Origin: JAWXUK01 sp044432725
GTDB taxonomy: Bacteria > Bacillota > Clostridia > Oscillospirales > Oscillospiraceae
DNA length: 38,201 bases
Assembly: GCA_044432725.1 (NCBI GenBank)
Contig: JAWXUL010000025.1
Location: 1-38,201, forward strand
Direction of reading: 5' to 3'
In this document: one piece after another, positions 23,912 through 31,280 of the stretch
Layout: every line of letters starts with the position of its first letter
Numbering within the stretch: position 1 is the stretch's first letter
Made by a program: the position numbers and the translations under genes
Notes under the pieces: generated by a model
Told to the model about the DNA's origin: nothing
Database searches by the model: none
Seen by the model: only the letters and a program-made list of their open reading frames with translations

Positions 23912-25576
23912 ATGAAAAGAACATGGTACAAACGAATCAATGTTTGTGTGGCATCTTCACTTATTTTAAGTATGTTAGGAAGCTGTAGCACAAGTGAAAC
24001 ACCAGAATCAACCAATGATTCTGGTAGCACCACTCAATCTGATAGCGATGGGGCAGACGTTATGACGATCACTTATTGGGACGCATTTTGCGATGGTATG
24101 CTTCCTGAAAGCTATACAGAAAGCCTAATCGAAGGGAACTTTCCTGTGGATATCTCGGTGAATCGAACCAATAATGATAACATGATGCAAGTATCTGCCT
24201 TGTTGACAGAGGAGAAACTTCCTGATGTGTTTTGGATCAATGAACCATCTGCATACATCAATAGCTTGGAACTGACACGCACAATCCCCAGAGAAATGCT
24301 GGAAGAATATGCCCCCTCATTCCTTGAAATATATGATACTTACCCAACGATCTATACTAGTGTTCAAGATATGGACAATCCTGATGAGTTTTTCGCTTTG
24401 AATGGTGCTACTGACCAATCAGCAGCCATTGCTGGTTCTTTATACGCAGATTTCTACCGCTATGATTGGATTCAGGCACTAGACATCGACCTTGGCGTAG
24501 AAGTGACTCAAATTTCTGATAATTTTTATGTGGCGAGTAACGGATTGACTTTGGATAAATTTGAAGAAGTCATGCACGGATTCACCTATGGTGACCCAGA
24601 TGGAAACGGAATAGATGATACAAAAGGCGCTTCCTTTGAAGGGATGACACGATTTGACCTGTTGTATTCAGGTTTTGGTATGATCGCAGGTATTAGTGAA
24701 GAAAATGGGGCAGCAGAACGTCACTACACCACCTCTTCGTACAAAGATTTTTCCTTTTGGTTTTCTGATATGTTTTCTAAAGGATATTTTGATGAAGATT
24801 TCTTTTATCAAAACAGGACTGATCGATGGGAAAAGGTCAATAATGAGGAATATGGTTATTTCCTAGAATCCTCGATTGCCATTAACTCTTGGGCATCAGA
24901 CCGTCCCCCACTTTCGTTGTTAGAAACAAATCCTGAAGCTACCTTTTTAATCACACCTGGTTTAAGTGATAACGAAGGACAAGGAACCATAATAAAAAAT
25001 GCTATGCCCACTTATGGACGTTTGTGCTACATTAATAAAGATGTAGATGATGAAAAACTAGCCATGATATTACAAGTTTTAGAGTACATCAACTTCGGAG
25101 AAGATAAAATATCCATGTGGTTTGGCGAGGAAGGTGTTGATTGGAAATATGACGACACTGGACGTGTAGAAGTTTTAAATCAACTTGCGACTGCTGAAAA
25201 TGGTGCTCGTGTTTTTGTACAAAATGTGCAGACAGATGAACTATTCAAGGCTGTTAGCGTAGAACCCGTCTTTGAAGCAGGCTCTGAATTTTGGCTCTAT
25301 GACTGTATCTGGAGAGAAAATGACAGAGAACAGTATCAATATAAGTTGGATCTTTATGGAGAAACAAACTATGGCGAGATGTTTGCTCTTTATAACGGCG
25401 CTTGTGCAGAAGTTTCTCAACAATATTTCGAAGATTGGATCTATAATGGCTTAGATATTGATGCAAGTTGGGACGATATGTTGGAAGAATTAGATGAAGC
25501 AGGGTATAACATCATGATGGATGAACTAGATGCAGTGATACCTCTGGAAGAAATGATTTTGACTTTTGTTGATTAA
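23912..25576 (+). CDS. Orphan family-1-type solute-binding lipoprotein
   Basis: A 554-residue secreted lipoprotein. A signal peptide (about 1-24) ends in the lipobox 'MLGSC', followed by a Ser/Thr/Asp-rich tether. The body looks like a family-1 (carbohydrate-type) extracellular binding protein: 'MTITYWDAFCDG' opening strand, 'LLTEEKLPDVFWIN', 'YRYDWIQALDIDL', and a 'DPDGNGIDDT' loop near residue 228 that is typical of Ca-binding-type turns in long Firmicute SBPs. At 554 residues it is longer than the classical 400-450 and matches the long LplA-like group. No permease or ATPase genes adjoin it. Its place at the end of the c-di-GMP cluster suggests, but does not show, a sensory role. Confidence 0.8.
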   Translation: MKRTWYKRINVCVASSLILSMLGSCSTSETPESTNDSGSTTQSDSDGADVMTITYWDAFCDGMLPESYTESLIEGNFPVDISVNRTNNDNMMQVSALLTEEKLPDVFWINEPSAYINSLELTRTIPREMLEEYAPSFLEIYDTYPTIYTSVQDMDNPDEFFALNGATDQSAAIAGSLYADFYRYDWIQALDIDLGVEVTQISDNFYVASNGLTLDKFEEVMHGFTYGDPDGNGIDDTKGASFEGMTRFDLLYSGFGMIAGISEENGAAERHYTTSSYKDFSFWFSDMFSKGYFDEDFFYQNRTDRWEKVNNEEYGYFLESSIAINSWASDRPPLSLLETNPEATFLITPGLSDNEGQGTIIKNAMPTYGRLCYINKDVDDEKLAMILQVLEYINFGEDKISMWFGEEGVDWKYDDTGRVEVLNQLATAENGARVFVQNVQTDELFKAVSVEPVFEAGSEFWLYDCIWRENDREQYQYKLDLYGETNYGEMFALYNGACAEVSQQYFEDWIYNGLDIDASWDDMLEELDEAGYNIMMDELDAVIPLEEMILTFVD

Positions 25577-25596
25577 AGGTAATATTTAAATAGAAC

Positions 25597-25632
25597 AACT
25601 CGGCTATCCAAACAGGATAGCCGAGTTTTTTT
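25597..25632 (+). terminator. Terminator after the family-1 SBP
   Basis: Perfect 13-bp stem, AACTCGGCTATCC with GGATAGCCGAGTT, a 5-base loop and a run of seven T residues. Confidence 0.92.
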
Positions 25633-25685
25633 CTATTTTAGGTGGGGAAGGGGGCAGTTTATCATTTAGGCTTAGTTTTATGTGT

Positions 25686-25730
25686 AAAAAAGCACTGACA
25701 CAGTCTGAGCCAGACAAGTGCCAGTGCTTT
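25686..25730 (-). terminator. Terminator of the iron-uptake operon
   Basis: Minus-strand stem AAAGCACTGGCAC with GTGTCAGTGCTTT, one mismatch, followed by a T-run, 29 bases beyond the SBP stop. Confidence 0.8.
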
Positions 25731-25758
25731 CATGTTCTAGTTGAAACAATCTACAAGC

Positions 25759-26828
25759 TTAGCCAATAGAAAGATATTCAGGAAGAACTTGTTCTTTATC
25801 CATGATGAAAATCACCAAGTCTTTGATTCTACAAGTGTTAGCACTGTAGCCGTTGGTGTGATTCCAAGAAGATTGTGCAATTTCATACACATCGCCATTT
25901 TTCACAGCTGAGATGTTTTCCCAAATAGGAGTCCCCACCAAAGAACTGTAGTTTTCGTCACTTTGGTTGTGAATCAAGATGTAATCAGGGTTAAATTCTT
26001 GAATGGTTTCTTTTGGATAAGAGCCTTCTGCGTTGGAAGAACCAGTACTTGCATAACTATCATCCAAGCCTTTAGGCACGCCGAAACCGATGTCTTGATA
26101 CACAGAAGCTTGGGTTTCTGGCATTCTCAATTTAAAGCCAACTTCGTTTAGTTGCACCACCAAAGCTGTTTTGCCTTCGATTTCATCTGCTACTAAAGCA
26201 CGGCTATCTTCCACCAAGGTGTCATATTCCACCAGCATTTTTGCACCTTTTTCTTCTTCTCTCAAAAATTCTGCAACGAATTTAAAGGATTCTTTCCAAG
26301 CTGCAGAGCCTTCTGGCACATCGGTAATGGTTGGGAAGATATAAGTTGTTGCAGCTTTTTCATAGTTTGCCAAATCTCTGGCAGAACCTTCTGGAATGAC
26401 AATAAAGCTAGGTTCTAACTCCATCAGATATTCAAAAAAGTCATCGCTACTGGTGTTCAACACTTCGATATCACGCAAATCGAAATCTTCATACATACGT
26501 TGTGCATACATATAATTTCGAGATTCGGAATAGGTATAACTACGACCATAAGTAGGAGCATAACCCATAGAAATGAAATTATCTACCAAAGAATAATCCA
26601 AAACCACAAAGTTTTCATAAGTTTCAGGCAATTCCAGATCCCCATTGTAGAAGGTCATTGTTTTTGATCCTGTGGATTCTTCTCCACCACCATCAGGAGG
26701 GGTTTCTTGATCTGTGACGCCACTGTCGCTACCTGTGGTCTTGTGGCGGTGCCATCGTCACTGCTACAACTTGCCAGCATAGACAGTGCGAGCATTAAGC
26801 CCACGGTTTTTAATAAATGTTTTTTCAT
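25759..26828 (-). pseudogene. Siderophore/iron-binding lipoprotein, frameshifted
   Basis: The N-terminal piece starts at 26828 (AAGGAG 6 bases upstream): a signal peptide and lipobox 'MLASC', then 'SSDDGTATRPQ'. That frame ends at 26655. The mature protein continues in another frame, which reads '...SDSGVTDQETPPDGGGEESTGSKTMTFYNGD' in overlapping pieces before the long open frame (26658-25759) of a TroA/FepB-like helical-backbone binding protein ('FVIPEGSARDLANY', 'NPDYILIHNQSDENY'). Losing one base near 26735-26755 explains the break. The intact gene would encode about 357 residues. It closes an operon of ATPase, two permeases and binding protein, so it is the extracytoplasmic receptor for a ferric chelate or heme. 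Confidence 0.8.
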
Positions 26829-26866
26829 AAGAATCTCCTTCAAATAATAAAATAGTTGGTATATAT

Positions 26867-27877
26867 CTATCTGTCCTCTGTGAACAGCAAATATAACAAA
26901 TAGGGTGACCCAATCAGGGAAATCAATGTGCCGATTTGGAATTGCCAGTCATTCAGTGCCAAAATTCGCACGGTCAAGTCTGCAAAGAGGATAATGGTAA
27001 TGCCAATCAGCGTTGCCAGTGGTAAAAATAATTTGAAATTAGAACCCACAATTCTTTTGGCAATGTGTGGTGCAATCATACCAATGGAACCGATACCCCC
27101 AGCCACATAAGAGGCAATAGAGGTCAGCAACACTGTCACAATCAGCAATTTTTTACGTTCTTTAATCAGATTCAAGCCCAATCCCACTGCCATTTCGTCA
27201 TCTAAATTCAGAATGTTCAAAAAACAAGCCTTATAGATGATATAGCCAAATAAGGGAATGGAAGAAAGATAAGCAAATTTAATCATGTCCCAAGTGGCAT
27301 AGCTCAAGCTACCTGCATTGATTAAGCTGAGCATAGTAAAACCACCTGAACTAAGTTTCAAGGTAATAATCAAAGAAATCGAGCCGATACAAGAGTTGAT
27401 GGCAATACCATTGAGAATCAGTTTCACTGGGGACATTTTATAACGCAGTGCCAGAGAGTACACAATGAAAAAGGTGACCATCCCCCCCAATACAGAGGCG
27501 ACAGGTTGAGGCATGACCAAACCATAGCCACAATCCAGTGCATACACCACCAGCAAAGTCCCCAAGCCAGAACCAGAGCTGACGCCCAAAAGACTGGGGG
27601 TGGCGATGGGGTTTCGAGTAACCCCTTGCATCACAGCACCTGAAGCAGTCAGGCACATGCCAGCCACAATGGCGACGGCAGTTTTGGGCATACGGAATGA
27701 CCAAATTACTGCGTTTTCTTTGTCTGTTCCCTGACCTCCCAAAGTAGCCATAAATCGCTCGAAGGGGACTTCGATATAACCGATGGTCATACAAAAATAT
27801 GCCAAGATACTGATAATACCCACTAAAATAGGAGATAATACTGCTAATCTTTGTTTGTTTGTTAGATTTTTCATCAA
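26867..27877 (-). CDS. FecCD-family iron-chelate ABC permease (second)
   Basis: A 336-residue polytopic membrane protein of the BtuC/FecCD type with the diagnostic 'GAVMQGVTRNPIATPSLLGVSSGSGLG' region (about 82-110) and the C-terminal 'GSIGMIAPHIAKRIVGSNFK' coupling-helix segment, which contacts the ATPase. Length and about ten hydrophobic segments fit the family. Its start overlaps the stop of the first permease by 4 bases, and the binding-protein gene starts 38 bases after its stop. The gene looks intact, although the ATPase and binding protein beside it are damaged. Confidence 0.9.
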   Translation of the reverse strand: MMKNLTNKQRLAVLSPILVGIISILAYFCMTIGYIEVPFERFMATLGGQGTDKENAVIWSFRMPKTAVAIVAGMCLTASGAVMQGVTRNPIATPSLLGVSSGSGLGTLLVVYALDCGYGLVMPQPVASVLGGMVTFFIVYSLALRYKMSPVKLILNGIAINSCIGSISLIITLKLSSGGFTMLSLINAGSLSYATWDMIKFAYLSSIPLFGYIIYKACFLNILNLDDEMAVGLGLNLIKERKKLLIVTVLLTSIASYVAGGIGSIGMIAPHIAKRIVGSNFKLFLPLATLIGITIILFADLTVRILALNDWQFQIGTLISLIGSPYLLYLLFTEDR

Positions 27878-28899
27878 TATCCTCCTTTACTGTTACGAGA
27901 ATTGATAAAATAAAGGAAAATAGGAATGCCGATGACAGAAGTCACAGCCCCGATGGGAGTTTCTGCAGGCAGATTGATCCAGCGACTGATGACATCGGTG
28001 ATGACCAAAAACATACTACCAAAAAAAGCAGAAATGGGGATAACTTTTTTGAAATCTTCTCCCACTCCCATCTTCACCATGTTGGGGAGAATCATCCCCA
28101 CGAAACCGATGTTCCCCACGGTACAAACCGTGGTGCCAGAGATTAAAACCACGGAAATAACGCCCCATGTTTTGATTTTTTTTACATTTTCCCCTAAACT
28201 TGTGGCTGTTTCATCTCCCATGCCCAAAACAGTGATTTTGTCACCGATGGAAATGCCGATGATACCTCCCACGACACCCACCATCAAAACGGCGATGCCC
28301 ACCCATTGCATCCCTAGAAAACCAGAGTTGTTCCAAGTGTAGATGTTTTGTCCCAAGCCTGACCAAATATTCAAGCTAGAGGCAAGTCCTGAAAAAAGAG
28401 AGCCGATGGCACTACCAGCAAGCAGCAATTTTACGCCTGATTCTCTCCCTTTGATTTGGGAAGAAATGTAAAAGATAACCAGAGTGGAAATCATCGCACC
28501 CACCATAGACCAAAGCACGTTGCTCACATAGGACGTAGCACCTCCAGTCATCGCCATGGCAATGGCAAGACCCAAACCAGCACCACTATCCACTCCCACA
28601 GTCCCAGGGCTAGCCAGATAGTTACGGGTAATTCCTTGCATCACAGCACCGCCGATGGGAAGCAAAGCACCCACAATCAAGGCACCCAGAATCCGTGGGG
28701 CTTTGATTTCTTTTAACACATAGTGGGTCATTTCATCATAGTCATAGGCAGTAATTGCTGAAACAAATTGGGCAAAGGTAGTTGTGGGTGTGTAATAGAA
28801 AAGTGTCACACAAATGCAGAAAAAACACAGGGGGACAAGGACAATCACTGCATTTTTCAGGGTGAATAACTTTTTCCAAATACTTACTTTACGTTCCAT
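27874..28899 (-). CDS. FecCD-family iron-chelate ABC permease (first)
   Basis: A 341-residue FecCD permease: 'GGAVMQGITRNYLASPGTVGVDSGAGLG' (about 79-106) and 'GNIGFVGMILPNMVKMGVGEDFKK' near the C-terminus are the family hallmarks. The ATG at 28899 is preferred over the in-frame Met at 28923, because AGAGGTGA sits 6 bases upstream of it and the 11-base overlap with the ATPase end is typical. It pairs with the following permease as a heterodimeric channel. Confidence 0.9.
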   Translation of the reverse strand: MERKVSIWKKLFTLKNAVIVLVPLCFFCICVTLFYYTPTTTFAQFVSAITAYDYDEMTHYVLKEIKAPRILGALIVGALLPIGGAVMQGITRNYLASPGTVGVDSGAGLGLAIAMAMTGGATSYVSNVLWSMVGAMISTLVIFYISSQIKGRESGVKLLLAGSAIGSLFSGLASSLNIWSGLGQNIYTWNNSGFLGMQWVGIAVLMVGVVGGIIGISIGDKITVLGMGDETATSLGENVKKIKTWGVISVVLISGTTVCTVGNIGFVGMILPNMVKMGVGEDFKKVIPISAFFGSMFLVITDVISRWINLPAETPIGAVTSVIGIPIFLYFINSRNSKGGY

Positions 28900-29692
28900 C
28901 AGATTCACCTCTGAGCAACTCATAAGAAATACAAATTGGATAATCTGTCCCTGGAATCTCCATCATCATTGCTTCGATATCGAAGACAGTTTTCAAATTT
29001 TCTACTGTCATGGTTTCTCTTGGAGAGCCTTGTGCCACGATTTTCCCATCTCTCAGCAAAATGAGGTCATCGGAAAAGCGACTTGCCTGATTGATGTCGT
29101 GAAGGACCATCACTACAGTGATTTCTCTTTCTTTGTTCAGCCTTTGCACCAGTTGAAGCACTTCTAACTGATATGCCATGTCCAAATAAGTAGTGGGCTC
29201 GTCCAACAAAATGACTTCAGTTTGCTGTGCCAAAACCAGTGCAATCCAAACCCGTTGCCGTTGACCACCAGAAAGAGCGTTGATATTTCGATCCTTAAAT
29301 TCCAATAAATCTGTGCTTTTCAATGCCCATTCCACGATCTCGTGGTCTTCTTTGGTCAGCTTTCCTCTGCCTTTTTTATGAGGGAATCGACCATATTCCA
29401 CAATTTCTACCACAGATAATCCTGCAGGTGCTTTGGGGGATTGGGGGAGAAGACCGATGACTTTTGCAATGGTTTCTGTTTTTGTTTTGTGCACATTTAA
29501 GTCATTGACACTGATTTCTCCTGTTTTCGGTTTGATGATACGCCCATTCGTTTTCAGAAAAGTGGATTTCCCAGATCCATTTTATCCGATAATAGTGGTA
29601 ATCGCACCTTTTTTGATCCCCAAAGTCAAATCATCAATGATTATTTTCTTTTCATAACCTGTCACAAGGTCATTTACTTTGATTACGTCCAT
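28889..29692 (-). pseudogene. Iron-chelate ABC ATPase (FecE/FepC-like) with a stop in Walker A
   Basis: From the ATG at 29692 (AGAAGG upstream) the frame reads 'MDVIKVNDLVTGYEKK...TTIIG', hits TAA at 29584-29582, then continues in the same frame 'NGSGKSTFLKTNGRI'. The stop replaces the variable residue of the Walker A motif GxNGSGKST, codon 37; CAA to TAA is the simplest origin. The rest is a normal FecE-type ATPase: Q-loop region 'LLPQSPKAP', signature 'LSGGQRQRVWIA', Walker B 'VILLDEPTTYLD', and H-loop 'MVLHDINQA'. Restarting downstream, for example at GTG 29494, gives a protein without Walker A, so no active transporter is expected unless the stop is read through or is a sequencing error. 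Confidence 0.85.
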
Positions 29693-29725
29693 AATGCCTT
29701 CTTTCTATTAAATATTCCATTATTT

Positions 29726-29743
29726 AGTGAGCGTTTACTAACT
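29726..29743. promoter_or_regulatory. TTAGT-N8-ACTAA operator-like dyad upstream of the ATPase gene
   Basis: Minus strand TTAGTAAACGCTCACTAA, 34 bases upstream of the ATPase start. It shares both half-sites and the internal CGCT with the site at 30658-30675. Confidence 0.55.
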
Positions 29744-29759
29744 TATTGCCTGAAAATGA

Positions 29760-29793
29760 GTGGTTTGTCCAGTCATAAGGACGCACCACTCAA
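29760..29793 (-). terminator. Hairpin between the leading gene and the ATPase gene
   Basis: GAGTGGT and GTCC pair with GGAC and ACCACTC around a small internal loop. The minus-strand tail ATTTTC is weak, so it may only attenuate. Confidence 0.5.
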
Positions 29794-29799
29794 AAAGAA

Positions 29800-30626
29800 T
29801 TATTTTGCAAAAGAAAGTGCTAACAAACCTTCGTTTTTCTTAAAAAATGAATTATTAGTCTGTTGCAGTTTAGTGAAAATTTCTTCTGTTTTTTCCTCGG
29901 GTAAAATGCTTATGGTACTTGTGAAATGCTTGTCTCGTCCATCATAAAACTGAGAAATACCACCCTTTTTTATGTAATTCACCTTATTAGAATCACTTTT
30001 GGTCAGGGTGTAATACACATCATTTTCAATGAAAGAATTGAAAATCACTTCTCTTCCTTCATACTCCATCAAAAGTTTACGGCTATGCTCAAAACGCTCT
30101 TTTCCATTGGGGGACAGCGGTGCAAAAGAAGGGTTCATATTTTCGTCCATTGCAAAAATTTCACCTTGGCTAAAATACACTGTCATTGTTTTTGCTGTTA
30201 ATTTGTAAAATTTTGAGCCATGTGTCAACATTCTTTTTACCATTTGATCTGTTTCTGCAAGAGTTTGCAGGATGTCAGCACTGGGCTCTAGCTGAGTTCC
30301 TTCAAATTGTCCATAGACACGCTTGGAGGATTTCAGCCCTGTGCTTTCCTTTTCAAAAAAAAAACCAGTGAATTGACAGGTTTCTTTGAAAATATTTTGG
30401 AAAATAGAAGCTGGTGTCAAAACTAAGAGTAATTGACCTGAAACATAGCGATAATCTGCTACTTCCAAATCAGGGAAAGGCGTGTTATTATTGTTTGCAA
30501 TGTTCATTTCCTTTTGGGAAGAAAGAAATTTTTCAATGGGTTCTTTATCTCTGAAATGGGCAAACGATTTTTCATTCCGTCTTTCGGACTTGGTCCTGTA
30601 GGACCTTTTACTTCTTGTGGATTCAT
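29800..30626 (-). pseudogene. Pyridoxamine-phosphate-oxidase-like split-barrel protein (tentative), probable 5' frameshift
   Basis: The long frame (30507-29800, 235 codons) opens 'MNIANNNNTPFPDLEVADYRYVSGQLLLVL', but its ATG lacks a properly spaced ribosome site. The same frame stays open and protein-like for about 40 codons upstream ('KSERRNEKSFAHFRDKEPI', 'EKFLSSQKE') without a start. A better start, ATG at 30626 ('MNPQEVK'), lies one base out of frame, and one extra A in the AAAA run near 30605 would join them into about 275 residues. The sequence has the feel of flavin-binding split-barrel proteins encoded beside heme/iron transporters, but I do not see a diagnostic motif; treat the function as a guess. 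It leads the iron locus, behind its own promoter and operator. Confidence 0.5.
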
Positions 30627-30654
30627 ACTTTTTAGGCTCTCGTTTCTTCCTCTT

Positions 30655-30683
30655 ATTTTAGTCAGCGAAGACTAACAATACAA
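30655..30683 (-). promoter_or_regulatory. Promoter of the iron locus with an embedded operator
   Basis: Minus strand: TTGTAT (30683-30678), a 17-base spacer and TAAAAT (30660-30655). The dyad TTAGTCTTCGCTGACTAA (30675-30658) occupies the spacer and the -10 edge, as expected for a repressor. An iron regulator is the natural guess. Confidence 0.6.
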
Positions 30684-30695
30684 GGTGATCACAAA

Positions 30696-30731
30696 AAGAC
30701 ACCACTGTCAAGATGTTGACAGTGGTGTCTT
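30696..30731 (-). terminator. Terminator after the second MarR gene
   Basis: Perfect 16-bp stem, AAGACACCACTGTCAA with TTGACAGTGGTGTCTT, a 4-base loop, and TTTTT on the minus strand. Confidence 0.9.
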
Positions 30732-30781
30732 GTTAAAAAAATATAGATTGGAATGTGATTATTTTGGTAATTTTAACTAAC

Positions 30782-31252
30782 CTACTGGTGGTTTCTCATT
30801 TTGTTTAGTAGAATGGTAAAAATAGCTAATTCTGCATCTGTGAAGTCTTTGAACAAATTTTCTGCGGTTTCCTTTACTTTTTCGCTGTATTCTATCGCTT
30901 TTTCTTCCCCCTCTTGGGTGAGTGTGATAATATTGGCATTATTAAATTCTCCTGAAACTCGGACAATCAGCTCTCTTGCTTCAAATTTTTTCATCAATTC
31001 AGAAATTGCTTGCCCTGAAACATTCATTTTTCGAGCGATAGAGCTTTGATTCATGCTACCTTCTCGCAGTAGCAAGCAAAGGGTGCTTTCTGCCAAGGGT
31101 GTCATTTTTTTTAGATATTTTGGAGAATCTGCACAGCCTCCTTCTAAAAATTCTTTTTTACGAATGTTTTTTTCTGTTTTTTTCTCTGAGGAATCTCTTC
31201 GAACTGTTCCTACTGTTTCTATCATCCTCATCAATAATTCTTCTTTATTCAC
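30782..31252 (-). CDS. MarR-family regulator (distal)
   Basis: A 156-residue winged-helix regulator. The DNA-binding part is about 55-115: 'LLREGSMNQSSIARKMNVSGQAISELMKKFEARELIVRV', then the wing 'NIITLTQEGEEKA'. It starts with GTG, with AGAGGT 9 bases upstream, and opens 'NKEELLMRMIETVG', nearly the same as the proximal MarR ('KKEELLLKMMENVG'). The N-terminal 40 residues are long and basic for a MarR. It closes the marR-ABC-ABC-marR operon and lies 28 bases after the second ABC gene. It is probably a duplicate that can bind the same operator or pair with the other copy. Confidence 0.88.
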   Translation of the reverse strand: MNKEELLMRMIETVGTVRRDSSEKKTEKNIRKKEFLEGGCADSPKYLKKMTPLAESTLCLLLREGSMNQSSIARKMNVSGQAISELMKKFEARELIVRVSGEFNNANIITLTQEGEEKAIEYSEKVKETAENLFKDFTDAELAIFTILLNKMRNHQ

Positions 31253-31280
31253 AGGTGTTACCTCTGTGCATTTTTGAAAA

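Noticed and set aside
26700..26770. Programmed frameshift in the iron-binding lipoprotein
   Set aside because: No slippery heptamer or stimulatory stem is seen at the break, and neighbouring genes carry other lesions, so a mutation or sequencing error is simpler.
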